From Paenibacillus sp. Root52 (lineage in GTDB: Bacteria > Bacillota > Bacilli > Paenibacillales > Paenibacillaceae), in assembly GCF_001426865.1 (NCBI RefSeq), contig NZ_LMFO01000023.1, positions 124,001 to 188,000 of the forward strand: a DNA stretch of 64,000 nucleotides, given 5' to 3'. Within the stretch, counting starts at the first letter, position 1. Each line of letters starts with the position of its first letter. The position numbers and the translations under genes are program-made. This document shows positions 9,413-18,393 of the stretch, in pieces. A model generated the notes under the pieces. That model was not told the origin of the DNA, made no database searches, and was given only the letters and a program-made list of their open reading frames with translations.

Positions 9413-10592
9413 GATGTGCTCCTCCTTCAATTTCGAGTTTTGCTGCTGCTAGGGCATTGGCCAGATCTGCGATAAGATCCTCTGCGTGCTCAATACCAAC
9501 GGAGAAGCGCAACAAACGATCATCCACACCGACAGCGTCACGGATTTCAATCGGAATATCGGCATGAGTTTGAACTGCTGGATATGTCATTAATGATTCA
9601 ACGCCGCCTAAGCTTTCAGCAAATGCGATGAGTTTAATATGACGCAGCAATGGCTCTACGTAACGAGCATCCTTCACTTTGAAAGAGAAGATCCCCGTGT
9701 TACCGCTGGATTGCTTGTTCTGCACCTCATATCCAGGATGATCCGACAATCCAGGGTGATAGACTTCACCAACAGCTGGGTGCTCCAAAAGATATTTAGC
9801 GATTGTCAATGCATTATATTCATGGCGCTCCATCCGAAGAGCCAATGTTTTCATACCCTTCATCAACTGGTAGGAATCTGTTGGAGATAACACTGCACCA
9901 ATGGAGTTGTGTAAGAACGCCATCTCTGCTGACAATTCCTCTCCTTTGGTCACAATCAATCCAGCAAGTACATCGTTATGTCCACCAAGGTACTTCGTTG
10001 CACTATGAATAACGATATCCGCTCCCAGCTCGATTGGCCGTTGGAAGAATGGAGTCAACAACGTATTGTCCACGATAGTCAACAAGTTATGGCTCTTCGC
10101 CCATGTGCTTACCGCTTCAACATCTGTAATCATCATCAGCGGGTTGGTTGGTGTCTCAATAAAGACCGCTTTGGTATTCTGCTGGAGAACCTTCTCTAAT
10201 GCAACCAGATCATTCGTATCTACATAGCTTGCTGTAACACCAAAACGAGATAGAATACGTTCAAGCAGACGATATGTGCCCCCATACAGATCGAGAGATA
10301 CAATCAGATGATCTCCTTGACTAAACAACGCGAAAATCGTTTGCAGTGCTGCCATGCCTGAGCTACAAGCAAAACCTGCATCGCCAGACTCCAGTGCTGC
10401 TGCTGCCTCCTCCAACACTTTACGTGTTGGATTCGTTGTGCGAATATAGTCAAATCCCGTGCTCTGTCCAAGCTTCGGATGACGAAACGCTGTTGCTTGA
10501 TAGATTGGAAAGTTAATCGCACCTGTGACAGGTTCATTAATAGAACCAATTTGAGCTAAGCGGCTTTCGATTTTCAACTTGTTATCTTCCAT
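9405..10592 (-). CDS. metI: Cystathionine gamma-synthase / O-acetylhomoserine thiolyase
   Basis: 395 residues; AGGGGG 8 bases before the ATG. PLP enzyme of the Cys/Met family with DYIRTTNPTRKVLEEA near residue 45 and the PLP lysine in HSATKYLGGHND. It joins acetyl-homoserine, the product of the gene just upstream, with cysteine or sulfide. The gene lies 24 bases after metA, and its stop overlaps the metC start by 8 bases, so metA-metI-metC form one translationally linked operon under the SAM riboswitch. The precise split of MetI/MetC roles is inferred from the B. subtilis operon. Confidence 0.83.
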   Translation of the reverse strand: MEDNKLKIESRLAQIGSINEPVTGAINFPIYQATAFRHPKLGQSTGFDYIRTTNPTRKVLEEAAAALESGDAGFACSSGMAALQTIFALFSQGDHLIVSLDLYGGTYRLLERILSRFGVTASYVDTNDLVALEKVLQQNTKAVFIETPTNPLMMITDVEAVSTWAKSHNLLTIVDNTLLTPFFQRPIELGADIVIHSATKYLGGHNDVLAGLIVTKGEELSAEMAFLHNSIGAVLSPTDSYQLMKGMKTLALRMERHEYNALTIAKYLLEHPAVGEVYHPGLSDHPGYEVQNKQSSGNTGIFSFKVKDARYVEPLLRHIKLIAFAESLGGVESLMTYPAVQTHADIPIEIRDAVGVDDRLLRFSVGIEHAEDLIADLANALAAAKLEIEGGAHHE

Positions 10593-10616
10593 TGCAGAAT
10601 CCCCCTGTTATCTCGA

Positions 10617-11534
10617 TTAAATTTGCGGACCAATATCGTAAGGTGTTTCTTGATACACATAGTAATTGAGCCAATTAGAGAATAATAAGTTAGCATGCGC
10701 CCGCCATGTCGCTGGAGGAACACGGGAGGGATCATCTTTCGGGAAATAATTTTTAGGTAGCGCTACATTTAATCCTTTGGCTGCATCGCGATCATATTCC
10801 CACTTAAGGGATAATGGATCGTACTCAGCATGTCCGGTAACGAAAATCTGTTTACCGTCTTTGGTTGCAACTAGGAAAATACCTGCATCCTCAGATTCAG
10901 CCAAAATTTCAAGACGCTCGTCCTTCTCAATATCTTCATGACGCACTTCAGTGTGACGTGAATGAGGAACATTAAACACTTCATCGAAACCACGCAGAAG
11001 TGGGACGTGAGATTTGTTAATCGTGTGTGGAAATACGCCAAAGCACTTTTCGTCCAGCGAAACTTTAGGAACACCGAAGTGATGGTATAAGCCTGCTTGT
11101 GAGGCCCAACATATATGCATGGTTGAAGTTACATTTGTTTTGGTCCATTCGAAGATTTCCTGGATTTCCTTCCAATAGTTCACGTCCTCGAAATCCATCT
11201 GTTCTACGGGTGCACCTGTAATGATCATGCCATCGAAGCGGCGGTGCTCGATTTCATCAAATGTTTTGTAGAATTCATCCAGGTACTCCTGGGAAGTGTT
11301 CTTAGACGTATGAGATTTCGGATGCACCAGAACGATGTCAACCTGTATAGGTGTATTCCCCACCAAACGTAAGAGCTGGGTCTCGGTCGTTTCTTTCGTT
11401 GGCATAAGGTTTAATATAGCGATACGAAGCGGACGAATATCCTGTTGATATGCGGATGTCTCGTCCATGACAAAGATGTTTTCTCCTGCAAGCACTTCCT
11501 TCGCAGGTAAAGTGTCCGGTATTTTGATTGGCAT
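10617..11534 (-). CDS. metAA: Homoserine O-acetyltransferase, MetA family
   Basis: 305 residues from the ATG at 11534, preceded by AAGGAGGAG; earlier in-frame starts lack a ribosome site. Catalytic residues sit at the family numbers: C142 (HICWASQAG), H235 and E237 (TGHAEYD). Residue 111 is Glu (GAPVEQM). In MetA proteins, Glu at this position gives acetyl-CoA and Gly gives succinyl-CoA specificity, so this enzyme should make O-acetylhomoserine, the first committed step of methionine synthesis. It is the first gene behind the SAM riboswitch. Confidence 0.92.
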   Translation of the reverse strand: MPIKIPDTLPAKEVLAGENIFVMDETSAYQQDIRPLRIAILNLMPTKETTETQLLRLVGNTPIQVDIVLVHPKSHTSKNTSQEYLDEFYKTFDEIEHRRFDGMIITGAPVEQMDFEDVNYWKEIQEIFEWTKTNVTSTMHICWASQAGLYHHFGVPKVSLDEKCFGVFPHTINKSHVPLLRGFDEVFNVPHSRHTEVRHEDIEKDERLEILAESEDAGIFLVATKDGKQIFVTGHAEYDPLSLKWEYDRDAAKGLNVALPKNYFPKDDPSRVPPATWRAHANLLFSNWLNYYVYQETPYDIGPQI

Positions 11535-11684
11535 GGTGTCACACTCCTCCTTGAGCATAAATAGATTGCAGCATACGCTGCCATGAGCTTGCTCTACAAG
11601 CATAGAATCCTATGTCTAATGCCGTGAGACAGGCTCAAGTTCCTTAGCGAAAATCAGTGCTGAGAAGTCGGGGCATATAACAAA

Positions 11685-11711
11685 GACCTTCCTCGGATTC
11701 CGAGAAAGGTC
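11685..11711 (-). terminator. Expression-platform terminator of the SAM riboswitch
   Basis: On the minus strand ACCTTTCTCGG AATC CGAGGAAGGT followed by CTTTGTT. It lies between the aptamer and metA, as expected for transcriptional control by SAM. Confidence 0.8.
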
Positions 11712-11734
11712 ATATGTAAATAGATATGCGCCTC

Positions 11735-11858
11735 TCTCATCTCTCAGTTACAACAGTACCTCTTGGGCACATAGTCGCTGCAAGAATTAGCACCGTGCGG
11801 TATACCGCCGGTTGCCGGGTTTCATCGGGCCAGTCCCTCCACCTACTCTTGATAAGAT
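11735..11858 (-). ncRNA. SAM-I (S-box) riboswitch controlling metA-metI-metC
   Basis: The minus strand shows the S-box landmarks in order: CTTATCAAGAG, GGTGGAGGGACTGGCCC, GATGAAACCCGGCAACC, GGTGCTAATTC, and a closing CTGAGAGATGAG that pairs with the start. SAM binding should favour the terminator and shut the operon off. Stated from the well-known S-box consensus. Confidence 0.95.
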
Positions 11859-11899
11859 TTCGCTGTATTTAATTTTTGAAATTTAATTGCTTTCCGTTT

Positions 11900-11928
11900 A
11901 CTTTAAAACATTAATCCGTTCACGTCAA
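11900..11928 (-). promoter_or_regulatory. Promoter of the methionine operon
   Basis: TTGACG and TAAAGT (minus strand) with a 17-base spacer, about 35 bases before the riboswitch. Confidence 0.65.
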
Positions 11929-12021
11929 GCTACAGTTCATCCTAAGTTTCTACATCTCGGAACTGTTTTTCACCTCCTGTCATACACTGCCTCAGGGCGC
12001 GAAATAGACACATTTTTGCGC

Positions 12022-12050
12022 TTGAAAGCACCTTGGACCAGCGGTATACT
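12022..12050 (+). promoter_or_regulatory. Promoter of the corA leader and gene
   Basis: TTGAAA and TATACT separated by 17 bases. Transcription should start near 12057, leaving a leader of about 250 bases before the corA start codon. Confidence 0.65.
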
Positions 12051-12056
12051 AAACAG

Positions 12057-12310
12057 GTGTTGTAAACCCTTATGTGAGAGGTGACATAATCAATGGATGG
12101 CGACCCGAGGCCTGACTGGCAGCCGAATTCCGACAAACAGCATAGAGAATTGACATCAGCATGCCGGCAGCGGGACGTTACTTCCGTTTGCATATAGAGC
12201 GAACGCAGACCTGATCACCAGGCTCCGCTGCCGACCGGCTGATCTATTCTTTTTGCGCCCATAATGATGAAGATCCGCCAACCCGGCGGGTGCAGAAGGA
12301 GTCGATAACG
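12057..12310 (+). ncRNA. Long structured 5' leader of corA, family unknown
   Basis: Hairpin TTATGT/ACATAA at 12070-12089. A large multibranched structure follows: 9-bp arm CGGCAGCGG (12165-12173) with CCGCTGCCG (12225-12233), enclosing CGTTTGC/GCGAACG (12185-12191 with 12199-12205) and CCTG/CAGG (12210-12222). The closing arm is followed by CTATTCTTTTTG, so it could act as an intrinsic terminator before the gene. I compared it with the M-box and the ydaO leader from memory and found neither. It may sense Mg2+ or another ion; this is inference. Confidence 0.5.
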
Positions 12311-13246
12311 ATGAAAATCCGGTTGGTAAACAACGGTGTATTTATCCCAGTGGAGGACATTCAGCAAGCGCTGACTCCACCAGCGGAGGGCTTTTACTGG
12401 ATTGATGCAGATGTGGATGATCTAGCCGTGCTTCAGCCGCTATTTATGATGCATGACCTGGCGGTCGAAGACTGCTTAAGTGACGAGGAACAGCGTCCGA
12501 AGATCGAAATTTATGAAAGTCATTATTTTATTGTCATTAACAGCATTCGTTTTGATGATGAAGAGATCTTTTTACGTGCCGTCAACCTGTTCTTGGGCAG
12601 ACATTTCATTATCAGTGTGACCAAACAGAAAGTCAGTGAGCTGCGAACTTTAAAACCTATTCTATGGGAACAGGAAATCAGCACTCCGGATCGTCTGTTA
12701 TACTTGCTGGTTGACTTAATTGTCGACAATTACTTTACTGTCGGTGATCGAATTGAGGCACGGATCGAGAAGCTTGAGGAAGATATTCTGATGCACACCA
12801 AAAAATCTCACCTAAACGAAATAATCGGGCTTCGTAGTGAGATTCTATGGCTCAAAAAAGTGCTTGGTCCTCAAAAAGAGGTCATCAATACACTTAACAA
12901 AAAAGACTTGCGTCTCATTGATGATCAATTGCAGAAATACTTCAGCGATATTTATGAGAATGCAGTAAAGATATCCGAGACGTTCGAAACCTATCGGGAT
13001 CTGATGGGTAACTTACGTGAGGCTTATCAATCCAGTATCGCTAACCGAGCGAATGAGATCATGCGTGTGTTTACCGCCATCACCACAGTATTCATGCCCT
13101 TGACCGTTATTACCGGTATCTACGGGATGAACTTCGAATTTATGCCAGAATTGCACTGGAAGTATTCATACTTTGTGGTTATTGGGCTTATGGTGACACT
13201 TGGCCTGAGTATGTTCTTCATTTTCCGCAAAAAAGACTGGATCTGA
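12311..13246 (+). CDS. corA: CorA-type magnesium/divalent cation transporter
   Basis: 311 residues from the ATG at 12311, with AAGGAG 9 bases before it; an in-frame GTG at 12290 would sit on top of that site. A long acidic, helical cytoplasmic part (residues 1-240) is followed by two membrane segments at the C-terminus. The pore signature YGMN occurs at the end of the first (TGIYGMNFEFMPEL). CorA forms a pentameric Mg2+ channel in the inner membrane; Co2+ or Ni2+ transport is also known in the family. Single-gene unit with its own promoter, folded leader and terminator. Confidence 0.9.
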   Translation: MKIRLVNNGVFIPVEDIQQALTPPAEGFYWIDADVDDLAVLQPLFMMHDLAVEDCLSDEEQRPKIEIYESHYFIVINSIRFDDEEIFLRAVNLFLGRHFIISVTKQKVSELRTLKPILWEQEISTPDRLLYLLVDLIVDNYFTVGDRIEARIEKLEEDILMHTKKSHLNEIIGLRSEILWLKKVLGPQKEVINTLNKKDLRLIDDQLQKYFSDIYENAVKISETFETYRDLMGNLREAYQSSIANRANEIMRVFTAITTVFMPLTVITGIYGMNFEFMPELHWKYSYFVVIGLMVTLGLSMFFIFRKKDWI

Positions 13247-13279
13247 TTAGACTCGAAATGAACATTTCAAAGAAAATTG

Positions 13280-13323
13280 AAGACGAAGCCTCCCTAATGG
13301 GGTTATGGCCTCGTCTTTTTTTG
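13280..13323 (+). terminator. Terminator after corA
   Basis: GACGAAGCC/GGCCTCGTC stem (one mismatch) followed by seven T. Confidence 0.75.
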
Positions 13324-13337
13324 AGTCTAATCGCACA

Positions 13338-14339
13338 TTAACTGACGTTCTGCTCCGTCTCTATATGACGACGATAACGAATCCGGATCATACGAAGCTT
13401 CTCATATACCTGTTCTAGGCTACCTCCACCTGGTTTCTCTTCCCCATATACTTTATGTAGCACAGGCTTCAGAAACGCGTCTCCTAGTTCCTCATAGGCG
13501 TTCCATACGGCTTCTTGTTCTTGTTCAGGCATAATGGCAAGCTCTGCATCAAGAAGACAATCTGTATCATAACCCTCTAGATCTAAGATCTCCAGTAATT
13601 CGATTAGCTCTCGGCGTGACAATCCCGAACGGTTAACAATCTCCTCTAACGTATGCCCTTCCTTCATGCCTTCAAGTACTTGCTTACGTGTCTTGAATTT
13701 ATCTAATTCCTGCTTATACTTTTGTTCCTTCTGTCGATAAAGCCAGTTCTCATACTCCTCTTCTTTCAATGCAGAGTATACCCAGTCGAGTGGAAATACG
13801 GTGGAACGCTCCACTCCGTTCGTTAGCTCCAGCCATGCCTGACCATACTCGGTAGCCTTGCTCTCTCCAACTCCTGGCAATTGCATCAGCTCATCCATCG
13901 TCAGCGGCACATACGAACTAATCATGCGAAGCAAACGGTTCGTTGCAATAAAATAAGGTGCCTTTCGGTCAGAAGCGGCTTTCTTTCTACGCCATGTGCA
14001 TAAATCTGTGTACAATGTTTCATTGGCATACAACTCGCTATAACATTGAAGACGTTGTCCACCATAATTTCGTGATCGCAAATCTTCAATCTCATGAAAT
14101 AAACCTTGTAGTAACGGTCGGAACCCTTCACTCATCTGCAGTGCTAGTTGATGACGATATATATGCATGAGTTCTTCCCACGAACTGCCCTCATACCAAA
14201 CCGTATCCTCTCGATCCCCTTCCTCATACAAACTCCAACCCAGATGCCATGCTCCTTCTTCTTCGCCAATCCACACTTGTGCAAGCTCTTCATTCTGATC
14301 TGTAAATCTTGCTAATCTGTTCATAAATATGACTTCCAT
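13338..14339 (-). CDS. HRDC domain protein
   Basis: 333 residues from the ATG at 14339, preceded by GGAGGG at 7 bases. Residues about 110-200 form an HRDC domain (FIATNRLLRMIS, PLTMDELMQLPGVGESKATEYG), the nucleic-acid binding fold of RecQ helicases and RNase D. A coiled region and a helix-turn-helix-like segment (TLEEIVNRSGLSRRELIELL, near residues 235-255) follow. There is no helicase or nuclease domain, so it is not RecQ. Stand-alone HRDC proteins of this layout occur in Paenibacillus without a defined role; DNA or RNA binding is the reasonable inference. Confidence 0.75.
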   Translation of the reverse strand: MEVIFMNRLARFTDQNEELAQVWIGEEEGAWHLGWSLYEEGDREDTVWYEGSSWEELMHIYRHQLALQMSEGFRPLLQGLFHEIEDLRSRNYGGQRLQCYSELYANETLYTDLCTWRRKKAASDRKAPYFIATNRLLRMISSYVPLTMDELMQLPGVGESKATEYGQAWLELTNGVERSTVFPLDWVYSALKEEEYENWLYRQKEQKYKQELDKFKTRKQVLEGMKEGHTLEEIVNRSGLSRRELIELLEILDLEGYDTDCLLDAELAIMPEQEQEAVWNAYEELGDAFLKPVLHKVYGEEKPGGGSLEQVYEKLRMIRIRYRRHIETEQNVS

Positions 14340-14411
14340 GGTCAATCCCTCCTTCGAGTTTCAGCAACACCGCTTGTAAGGCTTACCTTCCATCACCTTA
14401 AAAAAAGGCAC

Positions 14412-14455
14412 AAAAAAAACACCTCTCCTGCAAAATGAATGCAAGAGAGGTGCTT
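14412..14455 (-). terminator. Terminator after the ROK kinase gene
   Basis: CACCTCTC/GAGAGGTG stem with eight T on the minus strand. Confidence 0.75.
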
Positions 14456-14533
14456 CCTCAACAAACCGTGCTATGCTGTTGTTCATATCATACCATATTG
14501 GAAAAATTCGTCAATCATTTCGTGTAGTATACC

Positions 14534-15412
14534 TTACTTATCTAGCGCAAGCATCGCAAGCGCTAAGGAGCCGCACAATCCTGCATTATCTCCAAGACCC
14601 GGTGAAACCACATATTGATCAATATCGGCCTGAAGTGCTGGATGCTGAACATAGCCGTTCAGCAGTTCCTGTAATTTATTGCGTACCAGCGGGAAGAGTT
14701 GTTCCTGCTTCATCACGCCGCCGCCCATCACAATTTTCTGTGGGGAGAGAATCAGAACATAGTTCATAAGTGCGTGCGCCAAGTAATGAGCTTCGATCTC
14801 CCATGCTTTGTGATCCGGTGATAACTCATAAGCTGGTTGTTCCCATCGTTTGTTAATCGCCGGACCCGCAGCAAGTCCTTCTAGGCAATCGCTATGATAA
14901 GGGCAGAATCCTTCAAAGGTATCCTCCGGATGTCTACGTACGATGATATGTCCCATCTCTGGATGAGACAATCCATGTACCATTTGACCAGAAACTACAG
15001 CACCTGCACCAATTCCTGTACCCACCGTAATATACAAGCAACTGTCTAACCCTTTGGCTGCGCCCCAAGTGGCTTCACCAAGTGCAGCTCCATTGACATC
15101 GGTATCAAACGTCATTGGCACATCATAATGTTCCTTCAATTTGCCAATAAGGTTGTATTGCCCCCAATGCGGTTTGGGTGTAGTTGTAATGTATCCGTAC
15201 GTTGGACTGCCTTCGATCGGATCGATTGGACCAAAAGAACCTACACCTAGTGCTTCAATATTTTTGCCTTCAAAGAAAGCAATGACTTGTGCCATCGTTT
15301 CTTCGGGGGTTGTAGTAGGGAAGCTAGCTCGTTCCAACACTTCTCCCTTTTCATTTCCAATACCACATACAAACTTCGTGCCTCCAGCTTCAATTGCGCC
15401 TAAGATCGTCAT
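14534..15412 (-). CDS. ROK family fructokinase/sugar kinase
   Basis: 292 residues from the ATG at 15412 (GAGGAG 10 bases before). ATP-binding GAIEAGGTKFVCGIG at the N-terminus, catalytic Asp in FDTDVNGAALGEA (about residue 103), and the ROK zinc motif with H in EMGHIIVRRH and CPYHSDCLEG. The layout matches B. subtilis YdhR/GmuE-type fructokinases, which phosphorylate fructose or mannose with ATP. No sugar operon surrounds it; it is followed by its own terminator. Confidence 0.85.
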   Translation of the reverse strand: MTILGAIEAGGTKFVCGIGNEKGEVLERASFPTTTPEETMAQVIAFFEGKNIEALGVGSFGPIDPIEGSPTYGYITTTPKPHWGQYNLIGKLKEHYDVPMTFDTDVNGAALGEATWGAAKGLDSCLYITVGTGIGAGAVVSGQMVHGLSHPEMGHIIVRRHPEDTFEGFCPYHSDCLEGLAAGPAINKRWEQPAYELSPDHKAWEIEAHYLAHALMNYVLILSPQKIVMGGGVMKQEQLFPLVRNKLQELLNGYVQHPALQADIDQYVVSPGLGDNAGLCGSLALAMLALDK

Positions 15413-15475
15413 GTTCGTCACACTCCTCAATTAATATAAAAGGAATTCCATTCTGTTATCGATCACTCTACTTGT

Positions 15476-16171
15476 TCAATCCAACGACTCGGCTTCCAGC
15501 TTGTCCAAACGTTTTAACAATGTCTGTCTCCAGCTGTCCGAGAGCGTTGTAATAGCCAGCAAAGCACGAATGCCTTCCGCGTTCTGCTTACCCTGATGCA
15601 TCACCCGGTTCGCTTCCAGAATTGTCATGGAGGTTAAATCCGTGCTGATTCGTCTGAACTCAGAACCTGGCTTCACTTCTCCTTCTTGTAACACACGAAA
15701 ATAAAAGCCGGTATGCCCACTTTCCTGAAAATAAACAGGCAAACCCTTGTAGTCATATCGAGCTGCCAACTTGAAGCAAGGCTGTCTGGGCTGACTAACC
15801 TGAACCATAGCGGCGCCTAATTGATACACATCGCCAATTCGCACCAGATCCTCTGCACAGCCCTCGACTGTCAAATTTTCGCCACAAGCTCCCCATTCCA
15901 GCTTGCGATTCATCAATTGCTCCAGTAATGGATAACGACTATGGTCATAAACACAAACCGCCTTATCAGGTCCCCCGTGATGCTCTAGATCAGCCTGTGC
16001 ATCCCCAGTCATGCCGGTGAATGATAAGAAAACAGGACTAGAAACGGGAGTCTTCACAATTCCGCTCAGCACTTCACGTTTCTGACCAGGCAAGGGTTTA
16101 GGTTGACCCACATTTATGGCTAGGACAGCCGTCGGGGTGTCGCCCGATTCGGATTGTTGTGTGAGTTTCAT
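15476..16171 (-). CDS. MOSC domain protein, YiiM type
   Basis: 231 residues from the ATG at 16171 (GGGAGGA at 8 bases). The MOSC core spans residues about 30-165, with DAQADLEHHGGPDKAVCVYDHSRY in two parts and the conserved Cys in QPRQPCFKLA. A short three-helix C-terminal extension (residues 175-231) is as in YiiM/YflK. Such proteins bind the molybdenum cofactor and reduce hydroxylated or N-oxide substrates in some species. The gene stands between a ROK kinase and a secreted glycosidase with no obvious functional link. Confidence 0.8.
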   Translation of the reverse strand: MKLTQQSESGDTPTAVLAINVGQPKPLPGQKREVLSGIVKTPVSSPVFLSFTGMTGDAQADLEHHGGPDKAVCVYDHSRYPLLEQLMNRKLEWGACGENLTVEGCAEDLVRIGDVYQLGAAMVQVSQPRQPCFKLAARYDYKGLPVYFQESGHTGFYFRVLQEGEVKPGSEFRRISTDLTSMTILEANRVMHQGKQNAEGIRALLAITTLSDSWRQTLLKRLDKLEAESLD

Positions 16172-16202
16172 TTGTGCATTCCTCCCTTTCATTGTTCACG
16201 GT

Positions 16203-17318
16203 TTATTTAACGGAGCCACCAAAAACGAGTGTATTGCTCAACAATCGACCAGGCGAAGTGAGCATTTTACCACCAGCATACATACCTGATGATGCACCAC
16301 CATCCAGATTCATTGCTTGCTTCGCTCCGAGCTTCTGCATCACAGCAGCCCATTCCTTCATCGTTGCCCCGGAAACGGTCGCTAGAAGAACCGAACCATC
16401 GGCCATGATAGCGATCCCGCTTCTTGCACCAGAAGCATTCAGGATTTTCGGATCCTTGAAGCCTTCACTTGCTGGATTAATCGAAATCTTTCCATCCTTA
16501 ACGAGACGCGGGCCAGCTCCTACAGCAGTAACGACTTCATCCCAAGGAATTTCCTTGCCTGCTGCATTCGTGTACTTATAATTCATCTCAACCGTGGAGC
16601 CAACCACGAAACGATCGGCGTTCGATTTATGACTGCCTGTGAAGACCAGAACTGAGCTATTCTTAGGAATGGCAATATTGGTATTCGGTACTTTTTTGGT
16701 AACGATCCCTTTCTCGATCACTACTGCTGTACCACCTTTGAACCCAACCGTTGAACCACGCTCAGGCGTATACAGCATCGTAATGCTTGCATTTGCTGAA
16801 GGGGTTCTGTTAATAAAGGTAGCGTACCAACTGCGGGATTTACCTTCTGGCGTCGTTACCATACCTGTTAAGTTCACACGAAGTGAATCCATAATAGCTG
16901 TGCCATCTTCTTTAAAACCAATGCTTGTACCGTATCTTCCTATATGTATTACTTTACCATTAGCTATTAACATGCCATATGGATCTGGAGCACCATTATA
17001 AGCCTCAAAGAAAGCTCCGTTAATCGCTGCTTGCGCCCCATACGCTTTGACAATGGAAGGCAATGTTGCTGTCTGACCTACCTGCTTCTTCGCTAATCCT
17101 ACTGTCACTGGTGTGCCTTTTGGAATACTAACCGTTTGCACGGTGAAACTACGTCCTGCTGCTTTTACTTTCTGCACTTTTGTGCTGATTGCTGCTTTTG
17201 CTTCGACTGTCTGCGGAGCACTTACTGCCCCTGACAATAATACCGGTAAAGCCAGGACAAGAGCCATAGCCCCTGTCCACCATCTCTTACTTGATCTTCG
17301 TGATTGAATACTGCTCAC
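16203..17318 (-). CDS. Secreted phosphodiester glycosidase family protein (NAGPA domain)
   Basis: 371 residues from the GTG at 17318, whose first four bases overlap the stop of the exonuclease gene (GTGA); GGGAG lies 10 bases before it. The basic N-terminus and the hydrophobic stretch TGAMALVLALPVLLSGAVS followed by AEAKAA-like residues indicate a signal peptide. The C-terminal 200 residues carry the NAGPA landmarks: GAGPRLVKDGK, RSGIAIMADG and AMNLDGGASSGMY. The family removes N-acetylglucosamine from phosphodiesters and in bacteria is thought to act on cell-wall polymers. Export and family are supported; the substrate is unknown. Confidence 0.82.
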   Translation of the reverse strand: MSSIQSRRSSKRWWTGAMALVLALPVLLSGAVSAPQTVEAKAAISTKVQKVKAAGRSFTVQTVSIPKGTPVTVGLAKKQVGQTATLPSIVKAYGAQAAINGAFFEAYNGAPDPYGMLIANGKVIHIGRYGTSIGFKEDGTAIMDSLRVNLTGMVTTPEGKSRSWYATFINRTPSANASITMLYTPERGSTVGFKGGTAVVIEKGIVTKKVPNTNIAIPKNSSVLVFTGSHKSNADRFVVGSTVEMNYKYTNAAGKEIPWDEVVTAVGAGPRLVKDGKISINPASEGFKDPKILNASGARSGIAIMADGSVLLATVSGATMKEWAAVMQKLGAKQAMNLDGGASSGMYAGGKMLTSPGRLLSNTLVFGGSVK

Positions 17319-18208
17319 CCTATTGCCACTCCCATCCAAGAGCCAAGGCTCTTCATCTCAAGTTGTTCAAACTTGTCCATCACCGTATCCGGATCCAGAC
17401 GTAATTCACACATATCCAGTGCACATGCGACTGGAACAGCGCAGTGAATCTCTGCCAATTTGCGGGACAGATGAAGCATGTCCAGATCATTCTCAATTTT
17501 TTTGCGTACCGAAGGTGTAAGCTTATCCAAGTTGTCCAGAATCCCTTCGATTGAATCATACTCCTGCACAAGCTTCAGCGCCGTCTTCTCACCAATGCCT
17601 CGAACCCCTGGATAATTGTCACTCGCATCCCCCATCAAGCCTTTCATATCAATGACCTGGCGCGGTGTAAGTTGTTTCTCCGCCATTAGCGACTCTGGTG
17701 TGTACACCATGTAGTTGCCATGACCTTTTTTCATAATAATAATGCTTGTACGATCATTAATCAGTTGCAACATGTCATGATCACCCGTCAGTACCATTAC
17801 ATTCATGTCTGTCTGCTCTGTGTAATATTTCGCTAACGTGCCAATGCAATCGTCAGCCTCATATCCAGCTGCTCCAATGTTCGGAATATTCAGACTATCC
17901 ATGACTTCACGAATTAGCTCAAACTGCGGAATTAGATCATTTGGAGCTTCGGGACGATTGCCTTTGTAAGCGGCGTACTCTTCGCCACGAAACGTCTTTC
18001 CACCCATATCCCAACAACAGATGACGTGACTTGGCCCAAAGGTCTGAACCGCATCCCAGAAATAACGGATAAATCCGTAAACTGCATTGGTGGGCAATCC
18101 TGCCTTTGTACGTCTAATATATCCGCTTGCAGATGTTGCGTAAAATGCCCGGAACAACACTGCCATACCGTCTACTAGCAACAAAGTAGGTTCATTACGT
18201 TGATTCAC
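17315..18208 (-). CDS. 5'-3' exonuclease (PolI N-terminal domain-like)
   Basis: 297 residues; GTG start at 18208 with AGGAGAG upstream. Stand-alone version of the flap nuclease domain of DNA polymerase I, as in B. subtilis YpcP/ExoR. Metal-binding acidic residues are visible in LLVDGMAVLFRAFYA, GYEADDCIGTLAK and VLTGDHDMLQL. The helix-hairpin-helix is MKGLMGDASDNYPGVRGIG, then EKTALKLV. It should process RNA primers and flaps in replication and repair. It is translationally coupled to the secreted glycosidase downstream, an odd partner. Confidence 0.88.
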   Translation of the reverse strand: MNQRNEPTLLLVDGMAVLFRAFYATSASGYIRRTKAGLPTNAVYGFIRYFWDAVQTFGPSHVICCWDMGGKTFRGEEYAAYKGNRPEAPNDLIPQFELIREVMDSLNIPNIGAAGYEADDCIGTLAKYYTEQTDMNVMVLTGDHDMLQLINDRTSIIIMKKGHGNYMVYTPESLMAEKQLTPRQVIDMKGLMGDASDNYPGVRGIGEKTALKLVQEYDSIEGILDNLDKLTPSVRKKIENDLDMLHLSRKLAEIHCAVPVACALDMCELRLDPDTVMDKFEQLEMKSLGSWMGVAIG

Positions 18209-18309
18209 TTGTGTTTACTCTCTCCTATCTTGTGTGTAACCAATAAAATATAATTGCATTGCAAAATAACTCTATCATTATAGCATAGTTCTACCACTTA
18301 TCGGACAGC

Positions 18310-18342
18310 CAAAAAAGCCCTGAATTATTAATATTCAGGGCA
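18310..18342 (-). terminator. Terminator after the Spx/ArsC-like gene
   Basis: GCCCTGAAT/ATTCAGGGC stem followed by TTTTTT on the minus strand. Confidence 0.75.
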
Positions 18343-18393
18343 CCGATTACACTACCTTTTCAGATACGGTAGAATCCAAGTTATCCGTCGTTC

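Noticed and set aside
12057-12310. corA leader as a classical M-box (ykoK) riboswitch
   Set aside because: The conserved M-box motifs (GGTGAGGCTCC, GCTGCTGCC, GCCAATGGGTCAACAG region) were not found.
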